In this document: one piece after another, positions 1 to 9,932 of the stretch | Position numbering within the stretch: the first letter of the stretch is position 1 | How the letters are laid out: every line of letters starts with the position of its first letter | Source of the DNA: Seiridium cupressi | Taxonomy: Eukaryota; Ascomycota; Sordariomycetes; Amphisphaeriales; Sporocadaceae | Direction: 5' to 3' | Assembly: GCA_036674765.1 (NCBI GenBank) | Contig: JARVKI010000928.1 | Location: forward strand, 248,001-312,000 | DNA: 64,000 nucleotides | Notes under the pieces: model-generated | The model's input: only the letters and a program-made list of their open reading frames with translations | Database searches by the model: none | Told to the model about the DNA's origin: nothing | Position numbers and translations under genes: made by a program

Positions 1-1857
1 AATCCTCTCATTCTTCAACTAGATGCACAACTGGAAAAGGCTTCAAATTCGAAAATCACCACAGTTTCCGAACGACGAGAGCTATTCAGTGTGCTTAACT
101 CGTTCCGCGGCCGTGATGCGAAATCAGAATTAGAGTTTCTAACGTTCAATTACCTACGGCAGAAAGCAGGAGTGTTGTTGCTGACGAGCTTCTTGCATTC
201 GGATAAGGAGTCATTCAACGAGCCAGAGCTACGGGCACTAGAAGAGGTTCTAGTGGATAGCCTATTGGATCCACGAGTTGTCTTGGCACTAATACCTAGT
301 GTCCGCAACGAAGTGATAGAAACGAGAAGAGGCATCTGGATATTCGGAGGAGTTAAAGCAACAGCGGATGACTACATAGCAACCGATGCATTTGACAAAG
401 GTAGATCCGGTGTAAATGTTCTACCACCACCTACTCTTCAGTTCTTGAAACGATTCTTGACAGCCTGGAGGCGGAAGAAAGGGTTCGGCAGCATTCCGGA
501 TGAAAACGAGGTATTCCGGACGGTTGATGCCGCGCTACTGGCGGTGCTTCTCGAGCTTGACCAGCATTCACCCTCAGGTCTAGCAAGAGGAAAATCTATA
601 CGCTCCGAGCTCTACGAGCTTGTCGACAACGGTGTAGACTGCTTCGAAAGAGCCGAGACCCTGATCGAATCTTACCACCGACTTTTTGTGCTCAGCCGCC
701 TATATCAAAGTCGCAGAATGGCAGAAGAGGTACTCACAACCTGGCGGCGAATTGTTGAAGGGGAGCGAGATGATGGCGGCGAGTTCCGAGATGGCGAACA
801 ACGTATACGGGAATATCTATCGAAAATCAGCAATCAAGCGTTGGTGCGCGAGTACGGTATCTGGCTTGCAAACCGCAACCCAAAACTCGGTGTACAAGTC
901 TTCGCTGAGGAAAATGGGCGTGCTCAGAAACTCGAGCCTACGCAGGTCGTCGAAATACTACGTTCCGAAGCACCTGACGCTGTTAAGTATTATCTCGAGT
1001 ATCTGGTTTTTGGTCAGGGCCACACCATCCATGTGAACGAACTCGTTACGTACTATCTGGATATCGTCATCACCCATCTTGAATCATCTCAAGAAGCTCG
1101 CGATGTCTATACTGCGACATACGCCGCCTATCGAGCTTTACATCCTATGAAGCCTACTTACCGCCAATTCTTGACTGACAACGCCCCGCCAGACGATGAA
1201 GTGTGGCAAAGCCGACTCCGCCTACTCCAGCTTCTGGGCGGGCAATATGACTACGATTCAGCCGCGATTAGGAAGCGCATTGCCAGTCTCGAGTCCACCA
1301 CGCCAGACTTGCTCGTACCTGAGACCATCATCCTAGATGGCCGAGAGCGAAAACACGAAAATGCGCTGCGACTCCTTGTCCATGGCCTTGGTGACTACGA
1401 CACCGCGGTTGCATATTGCCTCCGTGGTGGCGCTAGTATTTACAGTATTTACCAATCAACTCCCGCGTCCCCACATCCATCAGCACCAGCAAATACCAAA
1501 GCACCTAAGAGGCGCGAAAGTGCGCCTCCCACGGAGAATGAGCAAGCACGTCTTTTCCGCGCCCTGCTGAGTGAGTTCTTGGACATCGAGGATGTCAGCG
1601 ATCGTGTAGAGCAGACGGGCATGCTGCTAGAACGTTTTGGAGGTTGGTTCGATGTGGATGAGGTACTGAGCTTGATACCCGATTCATGGAGTGTGGATTT
1701 GATTACTGGCTTCCTCGTCAGGGCTCTCAGGAGAATGGTCGTTGAAAAGAACGAGACCAATGTTGCGAGGGCATTGTCGAGCAGTCAGTACCTGAGAGTT
1801 CAGCATGATCTAGTGACCAAGATCGAAGAAAAGGGCCCAACATTTGAGAGTGAATAG
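1..1857 (+). CDS. VPS3/TGFBRAP1-like vacuolar sorting protein (5' partial)
   Basis: The reading frame is open from base 1 to the TAG at 1855-1857, so the true start lies upstream of the window and the codon at 91 is only an internal GTG. About 618 residues are visible. The segment around VDAALLAVLLELDQ fits the Vps39 domain 1 family. The later stretch VPETIILDGRERKHENALRL, followed by LLVHGLGDYDTAVAYCL, is the Vps39 domain 2 signature shared by Vps39/Vam6 and by TGFBRAP1/Vps3. No C-terminal RING-type cysteine cluster is present, which argues for the Vps3/TGFBRAP1 branch over Vam6. Proteins of this family are Rab-binding subunits of the CORVET tether and act in endosome-to-vacuole traffic. A low-complexity Pro/Ser segment interrupts the C-terminal helical region near base 1460. 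The N-terminal CNH domain would lie outside the window. Confidence 0.8.
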   Translation, partial: NPLILQLDAQLEKASNSKITTVSERRELFSVLNSFRGRDAKSELEFLTFNYLRQKAGVLLLTSFLHSDKESFNEPELRALEEVLVDSLLDPRVVLALIPSVRNEVIETRRGIWIFGGVKATADDYIATDAFDKGRSGVNVLPPPTLQFLKRFLTAWRRKKGFGSIPDENEVFRTVDAALLAVLLELDQHSPSGLARGKSIRSELYELVDNGVDCFERAETLIESYHRLFVLSRLYQSRRMAEEVLTTWRRIVEGERDDGGEFRDGEQRIREYLSKISNQALVREYGIWLANRNPKLGVQVFAEENGRAQKLEPTQVVEILRSEAPDAVKYYLEYLVFGQGHTIHVNELVTYYLDIVITHLESSQEARDVYTATYAAYRALHPMKPTYRQFLTDNAPPDDEVWQSRLRLLQLLGGQYDYDSAAIRKRIASLESTTPDLLVPETIILDGRERKHENALRLLVHGLGDYDTAVAYCLRGGASIYSIYQSTPASPHPSAPANTKAPKRRESAPPTENEQARLFRALLSEFLDIEDVSDRVEQTGMLLERFGGWFDVDEVLSLIPDSWSVDLITGFLVRALRRMVVEKNETNVARALSSSQYLRVQHDLVTKIEEKGPTFESE

Positions 1858-2154
1858 GAAGAGTGGAACGAATAACACAACATTCGAATGAGCTGTATTG
1901 CCCGTAATCAGGTCGTGAATCATCGGCTGGCCACACGTATTCGGCCAGTATTGTTACTGAGACGATGATTTCGACATCGTCACAACCATGAAGAGGAGTA
2001 TTGACTAACTATAGATAGTACCCGCCTAATGTACAAGCCCGAAATTCTTTTTCGATTCTGATGAGCGAAAGAAAACTTCGAAACCCAACTTACCTTTCAC
2101 ATTTCTGTTTGCTTAGAAGCGGGCCACTAACCCCTCATCAAAACGTACACCAAA

Positions 2155-2607
2155 ATGACTGAACGAACTACACCATACTTCGCTAAACTTCTTCGGGATT
2201 ATCAAACTTCTCCGAGCACTTCTTCTTCAACACTGAAGCCACCACTGTTGTCCTCCTCATCAATGTCTGCTTCATCTTCCGATGTGTTGACGTCCGAATC
2301 CCCATCATCAACAGATGGTCCTACGATCTTCAGTTCTGGCTGGACCGACGGCGCGAAGACCGGTGCATGTGTCGGCATCATCCTGGGGTTTGCTTTGATC
2401 CTCACTCTGGTTTGCTTGGGCTGGACGCGTACGCGGAAACGCTGGACTTCGGCAATGGTCTGCCGCTACTGTGGGAAGTCGCTCGGAGCCGGCGTTCGCT
2501 ATTGTTCAGTGTGTGGGCGGGAAGTACATGCTGGGGTGGGAGAAGACGGCGAGGCGACCGAGGGGAAGGGAAAGGATGGGATGCCGGCGTTTCCCGCTGT
2601 TTCATAG
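2155..2607 (+). CDS. Small single-pass membrane protein with C-terminal zinc ribbon
   Basis: This is a 150-residue uninterrupted frame whose start sits in a good context (CAAAATGAC). The N-terminal 65 residues are Ser/Thr/Pro-rich. One hydrophobic helix follows (GACVGIILGFALILTLVCLG, roughly residues 70-89), then a basic stretch (RTRKR). A zinc-ribbon motif comes next, with two CxxC pairs (CRYCGK and CSVCGR) separated by ten residues. The tail is Gly/Glu-rich. The layout suggests a luminal or extracellular Ser-rich head and a cytosolic zinc ribbon. I do not recognise a named family. The two clean CxxC pairs, the helix and the positive-inside residues make it more than a chance frame. It lies about 300 bp downstream of the VPS3-like gene on the same strand. 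Confidence 0.55.
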   Translation: MTERTTPYFAKLLRDYQTSPSTSSSTLKPPLLSSSSMSASSSDVLTSESPSSTDGPTIFSSGWTDGAKTGACVGIILGFALILTLVCLGWTRTRKRWTSAMVCRYCGKSLGAGVRYCSVCGREVHAGVGEDGEATEGKGKDGMPAFPAVS

Positions 2608-2744
2608 GGGGGTGAGGAAGCTCTATAGGCCAGACTCAAGATAAAATTGCTTTTTAAGTCAAATGTCTCTGGCGCCACATAAGTACTGAGTGCCTCTCCG
2701 TGGTCTAGCACTAAGAAGTGAAGACTGGAGACCTCGCGCCCTAG

Positions 2745-4925
2745 CTAATGCTTGCTACCTTTTTGCTCTTGGAATTCTGTGAGCAACTGCTCTTTAGTGA
2801 AGTATTTGGTCTCAGTTTCCGCTCCATCTTCTACCTTGACTTTGGCGTATATGTATCCTGTGAGACATCGATTGAGACTTACGCCACCATTGATTATAGC
2901 TTTTTTCGTCGTCAACCTGATGCCGTTCGGCTCATCTGCTCTGGGACTCATCTTCCAATATGGGGTAGACCATCTTAGACGATTACTACTGCGGCGGCCT
3001 GCTTCTGTCTCGATGTCGTGGTACCATTTGTGGACAGTAAAAGAATTCTGCTCTGAAGCGAGTTTTTCGAACATCTGTGTGAAGAGCTTCATTGACGAAT
3101 TCTCCCCGGCACCCGTCCTCGTGTCTCGTCCGCATGCTGCCAAGATCTCGTTCCTCCCTTGAAACTCCTTGGACTCGATGCTGAGGTGTTTCAAAGGGTC
3201 ACGTTTGAGATCGTCATTTTCTGCGTCGCCTTTCGTTCCAAAGCCGGCAAAACAGCAATCTAGTATTTGAAGGACATCACAAGGCGCCGCATCCAGCGAG
3301 CGTACAATTTTTGTCCAATTCACTGTGTGATATGAGGATCCCGAACTAAATAGAGGTCAATGAATCTGATATCGTGGTCCAGAGTGTGTTACTCACGCAA
3401 AGATCATATTATGGGAGTTGGTGTATCCGTCACGCCCGTGCCCATTATATATAACAACCAGAAGGTCTCGACTGTCCAATGGATCGAGGTGCAGGCGAAC
3501 TTCTCGATCCAGTTCTTCTTGGGCATCATCGTTGCCTGGGATGCCGAATATATCTTGAACAGTATAGTCGAAATGATTCTTGAATGCATCTATCAGTGCA
3601 TGGAGCTCGTTCTTAGGGCTGAAAGAGGTCTCTGGAGGATCCCAGGCGATAGGCAGTACTACTACCTTTCTGTAGAGGCCATTTCGAGTTGGAAGGATTT
3701 GCGACCACCTGGAAGTTTCATTCCGGTCATCGATAAGGCTCTGAAGGATGTCTTCCCGGGCGGAAGAAGGTTCCTTTCCTTTACCTCTAGAGATGGGTGT
3801 CCCAGTAAGATGACGGAGCTGAACTACACAAGGCGGAGATTGTTTTACCCACGTTTCCAAGGTCTCCTCGATAGTTTGTGAATGCACGTATTCAATGTGG
3901 AGCTGTAAAGAGTTCGCTCCAGGGTTCGCTCCTGCCATGGGCCTCGAGATGTGCGAAGTTGGAAGCTCTAAAAATTGTATTTCGCGAACTTGAGGTGGGG
4001 CCGTCGAAGCCCACTTCACCAACTCTCTCTGTGTCATCTGTGTCATCTGTGTAATTGGGGTGTCATTTCGGAGAGAGACTTCCAAGCTCTTATATACTTG
4101 GCAATACGGTCGAATTCGAATCTCCTCCGGCTGGCCAAATGGTGAAAGGTTTTCGTATACCGATCTGCAGTCTGATTGCTTCCTCAAGTCTGCTTGGATA
4201 TCCTTCAATGAACAGTAAGGTTGCTTCCTTCGAGCTTCCAAGCTCTTGGTCAACTTATGGGTGAATGGGCTGACATTTTGGGAAGCTTCTAGCATATTTT
4301 GAGGAGCCCCCAGGATTTCCAGCCTGCCACAGGTAGTTCTAGGTTGCCGTTGACCACTAAGGCGGAAAGCCGAAACACCATGCCCCGCAGTGGTTCTTGT
4401 TGGAGTGACCCCATAGTCGCAATCAATCAGCAGGACAATGTTACTCTTGGCATTCTCGATAAGCGCATGTATGCTAAACCAGTCGACAACAGGACTACTT
4501 CTATCATCCCTACTATATAACACAGTCAAACACAGTTCAATATTGGTGCAAAACCAATGAAGATTCAAGGTTCAGACTCACAGTCGCCAGAATGGTTTCC
4601 CATCTTTTATGAGGCCTTGGCCACGATAGTATATAATACTAGGGTTTTCCGCAGGCTCGTTCTTGCCTAATAGGCTTGATATCTTCGTCTTCAAAGCCAT
4701 TTCCGCCTTCGTCAGTGGAAGTTTGAAATCCTCTATGTGGCAGCCATAGCTCTCTCTCAGGGAATCACTAAGCTCAAGGGCCACACGTGGTTGATTCAAG
4801 CCAGGCTCCCCTTCCCATGAGATTATTAGCGCCTTGCCTGGACGAAACGGCTTTGATTTGTGGAAGTTGGGCTTCAAGGCGTCCCGCAGCTTCGTATTCA
4901 GTTCCTCAATTCGCAAAGTCTCCAT
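2745..4925 (-). CDS. Tandem caspase-fold protein: N-terminal pseudo-caspase plus C-terminal caspase
   Basis: Three exons (4925-4582, 4512-3397, 3345-2745) joined by 69 and 51 bp GTGAGT introns give 686 residues with matching phases. Two caspase-like (clan CD, C14-type) modules follow each other. The C-terminal module has a p20 core with the catalytic pair intact: YNGHG (His about 473) and ILDCCFAG (Cys about 518), then the usual EILAACGRDT segment. The N-terminal module has the same order of elements, but the His motif reads YYRGQG (Gln at about 103) and the Cys motif reads LIDCDYG (Asp at about 147), followed by a degenerate EILGAP segment. So the first module should be catalytically dead. 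Fungal caspase-like proteins of this type are linked to cell death or occur as NLR effector domains. A pseudo-enzyme that regulates the active module is my inference. A 9-bp tandem repeat in exon 2 encodes repeated TQM. Confidence 0.8.
4029..4055. repeat. 9-bp tandem repeat inside caspase exon 2
   Basis: The unit CTGTGTCAT occurs twice in a row, then a third time with one mismatch (CTGTGTAAT). On the minus strand it encodes the run ITQMTQMTQ in the linker between the two caspase-fold modules. The unit length is a multiple of three, so copy-number change would keep the frame. Confidence 0.85.
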
Positions 4926-6247
4926 TTTGCGAAAAGTTTACGAGGTGGGACAAAAGGCTAGACTTCAACGTCTTGTGTACTTACGGACATGTTTACATAG
5001 TGCGGGGAACGCTGCCAAGATCAGGCAAGAATGAAACTGCATTGTGATGTGACCGGTAAAGGATGACTGCAGCAGAAATATGCCATAATCAGCTCTCCCG
5101 CTAAGACGGGCGTATGGCGCAGATACAATCAGGCTACTGCTCTTTTGTGCAACTCAAAATGGTCAATGCTCTTTCCGAAGGTCCCGGTAAGGCTTACGCT
5201 CTCTGGAAAATGTGACAAGCATACGTACTTGAAGATTTTGTAACATTATTTGGCGAGGCTAGTAATGGTATCAGAGTTTCTTTCGTGTTCAAAACACAGG
5301 AAGAAGATTAAATAAGACTTTTTAAATAAAAATTTCGTAAGGCAGCATAATACCTCAGGAACAACTCACAAAGTTATCTTGTGGTGTTTTCTGTTCCACT
5401 GCATTCGGTGACTCCTTCAACCGACTTCAATATTGTGGAAAGTGTATCTGTAAGCAGATATTTGGCACCCATATGGTGTATGTACGATAGCAAGCTTTCT
5501 GATTCAGTATGTCACTCGCATCAAGACCACCCTTCAGCTAATGGGTGTGAGAGCTTGTTGAATCTGAAGTCGGGCGTAATCATCATGAAGCAGTGGCTGG
5601 CATAGGCTGCAGAATATCTCCTAGAGGGGGGCTGGGCCAAATTTCCAGTGGTCAAACAGAATACGCCTTAGGCACATAAGCTTTCCTGGGTTGGGTCGCT
5701 TTGCAGAGCGCACATGACACAACTCACAGGCAGGGTATAATCAGTATCAGATATAGTATGGATGCTCTCAGCACAGTAACACAGAACAAGATTCCTTCTC
5801 TCACTGGTGGAACATTGGCTAGCGGATGAATATAGCCACTGAGAATGATGTTTTCCGTCCGGTGAGCAACTGTCTGCGCCCACTGGCTGGCATCAAGGCG
5901 CTGACAGAAAGAAAATTTTAATGTGGCACAAGACAGCTTTCAAGATGTTAAAAGCACCTACAGCACGTAAACTGCCTACATAATTTATGGGTAGCGCAAG
6001 GTATCCCTCTTTTTGAGAACGACTTTATCGTTCCAATTCAGCTAGTTGTCAGAAAGTGGTTATGCTATATTCATCGCTTGTTCAACCTCCAGCTGATTGC
6101 CAACACCATAGCGAAGACATATGCCCGTAAAGACTATAGCTTGGTTTATCGACCTGGCTTCCAACTTCCGATAGCCGCACTCCAACAGAATCCTCCTGAA
6201 CAACAGGCCTGTTCTTCCTAAGATATAGTGACTAAAGTACCGCCAGG
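4926..6247. other. Intergenic, no gene recognised
   Basis: About 1.3 kb between the start codons of the divergent caspase and ribokinase genes. It is AT-leaning, with an A/T-rich patch near 5310-5340. Short frames on both strands (for example 5381-5605 and 6060-6266) have no recognisable protein features. It presumably holds both promoters. Confidence 0.5.
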
Positions 6248-7420
6248 ATGGGTTATACTCCGGCAAGTGTCGCCGTCGTCGGCTCTTTAAACATGGACTT
6301 TATCGGATTAATGGAGTTCCATGCTGATGATGGGACCCATAGGCCGATGGCTGAAGGCTACTCGGTCCCAGGAGGTCATGGAGGAAACCAGGCAGTTGCC
6401 GTACATAGGGCTAGTCACGAGAAACCCGACGCCTCTGACGACGGAAGAAAACGATCGCAAAGCTTTACGCAGTCAACCTTGGACTTCAACTTTGACGTTC
6501 ATGTCCACTTGATTGCCATGGTTGGGGATGACAAGGACGGCCGAGGAGAAGATATCAGGAACAAACTGGAGGAGAACCAAATTAACATTGAGGGAGTTAG
6601 TACAATATCGGGCGTTAAGACAGGTTATGCTCATACCGATATTAATGCTTCTGGGGTGCCCAGAATCAGGACCTTCCCGGGCGCGAACGGCCACCTTACT
6701 GCAGACTTTGTCGAGACCTGGTTACCCAAGACGTCACCCGAGTTAATCCTGGTACAACTAGAGATTCCTTTACAGACCGCTCTTGCGACTATTCGGTGGG
6801 CTAGTTCCAATAAGGTTCCGATTATCTTCAATCCAGCGCCAGTTCCTATAGAACTCGTTGAGTTTTGCGACGCTAAAGAACTTTTCAAAGTGGATCATCT
6901 AGTTCTGAATCGAGACTGCGCGGATACAATTCTCCAACTTCCCAAGATTGCGGAAACCGAATTTCAAGAGCAGTCAAGTTCCTTGATACAGACGAATTAC
7001 ATAGGCGCGTGTGGCAAGCTACACAAGCTTGGAGCAAAGTGTGTGGTCATCACTTTAGGCAGTCGTGGCGCAATTGCGTCGTTCTTGGAGCCAGCAGACA
7101 TGAACGGGGCCCGAGATCAACAATTATTGTTCTTCGGTGCCAAACTTGGCGTACCCGAACAGACTAAGACGAACAAGATCGTGGATGAGACAGGAGCAAG
7201 TGATGCCTTCATCGGCGCTTACGCAGCCGAGATACTTCGACAAACACGTCAAGGTACATCTTTGGATATTGGTGCGGCCCTCAAGGTTGGAATCAGGGCT
7301 GGGGGGCTAACAGTTGCCGCTCTGGGATCAATGGAAGCCATTCCTTGGCGTGAAAGGCTTACAGGGCCTGATAATTCGTTTATAGCTGCTCATGGTTTTG
7401 AGTTTGGGGATGATGACTGA
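6248..7420 (+). CDS. Ribokinase-like sugar kinase (PfkB family), diverged
   Basis: This is a 390-residue single-exon frame that starts at ATGGGTTATACT just after a stop-rich leader. The order of motifs is that of ribokinase: N-terminal VVGSLNMDF, the sugar-binding Gly-rich loop GGHGGNQAV near residue 40, LVQLEIP, IIFNPAPVP, VVITLGSRGA, and the PfkB signature 2 region VDETGASDAF near residue 315 with the catalytic Asp kept. Ribokinase phosphorylates D-ribose at O5 to feed the pentose phosphate pathway. Two conserved positions differ from the usual enzyme: GGKGAN is GGHGGN, and DTTGAGD is DETGASD. An acidic or polar insertion near residues 60-75 makes it longer than bacterial ribokinases. It may therefore be a paralogue with altered substrate, and I would not assume full ribokinase activity. 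Confidence 0.85.
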   Translation: MGYTPASVAVVGSLNMDFIGLMEFHADDGTHRPMAEGYSVPGGHGGNQAVAVHRASHEKPDASDDGRKRSQSFTQSTLDFNFDVHVHLIAMVGDDKDGRGEDIRNKLEENQINIEGVSTISGVKTGYAHTDINASGVPRIRTFPGANGHLTADFVETWLPKTSPELILVQLEIPLQTALATIRWASSNKVPIIFNPAPVPIELVEFCDAKELFKVDHLVLNRDCADTILQLPKIAETEFQEQSSSLIQTNYIGACGKLHKLGAKCVVITLGSRGAIASFLEPADMNGARDQQLLFFGAKLGVPEQTKTNKIVDETGASDAFIGAYAAEILRQTRQGTSLDIGAALKVGIRAGGLTVAALGSMEAIPWRERLTGPDNSFIAAHGFEFGDDD

Positions 7421-7697
7421 ATGATACGATAGTAAGTGATTGGAGGAATCATCTTTTATGAGGGAACAGTTATGTCCTGGTTTTGTTTACAATGATTGCA
7501 TTCCATCATTCTTTTCTTTTTAGTCTAATTTTTATTATAATTTCGTTTAGTTATTAAAACTATCTTTATTTATACGTTTGTTATAAAACAAACAGCTACG
7601 TTTTAATTTATTTTATTATAAAACTAAAAAGAAAGTGTTTCGTTTACTTATTAAGTACGTAATATATTAATATAAACAGCTTTTGCTTTTAATATTT
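7421..7697. other. AT-rich spacer with inverted repeats
   Basis: This spacer between the convergent ends of the ribokinase and DUF6594 genes is strongly AT-rich from about 7505 to 7700. It holds a perfect 7-bp stem with a 4-base loop at 7576-7593 (GTTTGTT, ATAA, AACAAAC). A longer pair of arms, TTCTTTTTAGT at 7514-7524 and its exact reverse complement at 7623-7633, flanks that hairpin. It may serve as the shared 3' end of both genes or be a decayed element. No gene is seen. Confidence 0.6.
7576..7593. repeat. Perfect hairpin in AT-rich spacer
   Basis: Seven-base arms GTTTGTT and AACAAAC enclose the loop ATAA. The hairpin sits between convergent genes and is nested inside an 11-bp inverted repeat (7514-7524 with 7623-7633). 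Confidence 0.7.
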
Positions 7698-8771
7698 TCA
7701 ATTTGGATTGCTTATAGTACCAGAAACGAAAACTGCTAAAATAGTAGCAAAGCTTATCTCTCAATTATAAGTCAGTTGAACGGTTCTTTCTATGCTCACA
7801 ACGCACTTATAAATGGATACTCACGTGGCTCCCGCCAAAATTAGCTCTATCATCCTCGAATGGGTTAGCTGCGACAGCGTCGATAGATAAACTATTGTCG
7901 AGGTGCAAATGACGAATGTCCGAGTCCAAACGCTATCAACAAGGTTACATATGATGACGGGAGTAAGAAGAAGACATGTTATCAGTGCTAGCATCAGCAC
8001 CCGAGCTGTACGCTTGATCAAAAGCCCGGAGTAGATGTAGACATTCGGGTTAGTTGATGTATCGTGGTCAGGAAGCTATTTCTGTTAGCTCATCAACTCT
8101 CTTATAAGGTTGAACCATACCTCGCGAAATCCCGTGTAATATTCCACAAAAACATCCTCTACCCAGTCTTCGATAGACTTTGTCGCAGGGTCGGTAGCTG
8201 GCAAGACGCTAACTAGATCTCGATTGTAATTGAGGTACGCTGTCTCATCTCTGGCTATGCAGCCAGTGGCGTCCAACCAGTTTTGCAAGCTGAGAATATT
8301 CCTTGGGCGCGCATGCCCCAAGGCTAGTATCTTGTTTGTGCGGGTTAGGAAGTTATCTATGATCGTTAAACGAGAACAGACTTCACTAGCAGGTATTTGT
8401 AGACGTACCATATTCGGCCAAACACGAATCGATTTCCCCGAGTACGGTCTCTCGACTCAGGTTCTTGTCGGACCGTTTTTCCCCAAGAAAAAGTGGGCAG
8501 GTCTCATCTCGATCTAACTGGTCTAGTCGATCCTCAAGAACAGACAGCCTGTCTTGTTTACAAAGCAAGAGCCTCGCACGAAGCCGTAGAAACTGCCGAC
8601 ATATATAGAAGTCGGGGTTCGCAGCGATCAGAGCACAGAGGCGAGGGTAACCGGACTTATGTACTTCAACTACAGCCAATAAGTCGTCAAAAAAACATCA
8701 CAGGTCATTCTACAATTTGACGAACTTTTCCGTATCAATTGCTTTGGCGGCCTCTGAGCGTTCGATGCCAT
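7698..8771 (-). CDS. DUF6594 family membrane protein
   Basis: Five exons (8771-8726, 8669-8409, 8356-8121, 8075-7825, 7752-7698) with 45-72 bp introns give 282 residues, and every junction phase fits. The protein starts MASNAQRPPKQL and reaches the family hallmark SGYPRLCALIAANPDF, then FLRLRARLLL, a coiled region with EIDSCLAEYD, RNILSLQNWLD, and NVYIYSGLLIKRTARVL. Two or three hydrophobic helices follow at the C-terminus (LALITCLLLTPVIICNLV, and later ATILAVFVSGTIS). This is the standard DUF6594 plan: cytosolic helical domain, then C-terminal membrane helices, common in fungal accessory regions. The function is unknown. An upstream in-frame ATG at 8852 is an alternative start. The last exon codes for only 17 residues and completes the final helix. 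Confidence 0.8.
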
Positions 8772-9932
8772 TTCCAAGTCTGGTCCTACAGCCGTATTGG
8801 GCGGCAAGAACCAGGACTTCCAGTCGAGGAACAGACGCTGAATACAGTTCATCTGATGCGCGGTCGTTAATAACCTTCTGTCTGGATGAGAGAACGTGAC
8901 GCTACCTCAGCATAAGAACTCTGCCAAATTGGCCAGAATGGCCAGTTCAAACAATCACGTGGGATTACGAGAGGGATGTTCCCTATAGAAATGAAGTAAC
9001 AAGTATGCGAGGTTGACCTTCAAAGCGTGCCTAGGTGATTATTGTGACAAAAGAACTTGGCAAGATTCCCGTGTGGGAACGCAATTTTCTTTTTACTAAT
9101 GGTCATTTATATAACAAACTCAAACAACAGTAAATGCCGCCCAGGTCGAATTTGGGAGTGGCTCCTGCAGTGAATGAAGTGACGCAGCTGTATCTCTTAG
9201 TACACCTCTCGTATCAGGAGCTACCAATCGAACGCAAAGGGTCAGTCTAAACTCTTGGGAGGTCGTTGGATGCCTTGGGCAGTGATAGTCAATCATACCT
9301 GCCGCATTGCTAACTTCGCTGGCAAAGAGTCGATCAAGCCAATGGGAAAACTGTCTTCGCCACACCAGTAGCAAGTCTTGTTGGGCTGCATGCATGGTTG
9401 GGCTGGTCGGTGCCTGTTATTCATGGGGCATCAATCACTTTGAGTACTTGTATGATACATGGACTCTGTACCCAAATGCTCCGCATTACACAAGCTCCCC
9501 ATGAGACTGTTGAATATATCATGAATGCTCGATATTCGCACGATGTATGTTATATTTCTTATTCATTCGCAACTGCACGATCTACTTTCACAACCGCATA
9601 GCCTGCGCTACAGATTCTTAGACCGTCTTGCTGCGTCTTCCTCATTGGCGGAAACAAGCATTAAGACTATCTGCATACCGGTCCTTTTACAATATTATAT
9701 GATATTAGTCGTTCTTTAAGGAAGTGAACTGCTGCAATGAGTAAGTCCATCATCAATAAAGTTTGCGCTGCAGTTTCTAATCAAGAACTAATGACTTCAA
9801 ATCAAAGATCTGAGCCCCGATCTTTGTAACCCCAATGAAAACGGCAAGGGGAAAGTTACAAGGACTCAATCGGTTCGTCAAAATTGATAAGCGTGTTCAT
9901 TTGCCACTCTTATAACTGTTACCCAGAGAAGC
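8772..9932. other. Intergenic, no gene recognised
   Basis: About 1.2 kb with scattered short frames on both strands (for example 9120-9395 minus, 9307-9504 plus). None shows a domain, a plausible signal or convincing splice continuation. Confidence 0.45.

Noticed and set aside
8386..8411. A 23-bp intron or frameshift in the DUF6594 gene
   Set aside because: The donor GTACGT pairs with the acceptor ATAG at 8358-8357, giving a normal 52-bp intron with a TTAAC branch and the expected EYD-NFL join.
8681..8695. Extra T in a 7-T run destroying the DUF6594 start
   Set aside because: An upstream exon (8771-8726) joins through a 56-bp GTTCGT-CTGTAG intron in correct phase; the T run is the pyrimidine tract of that intron.
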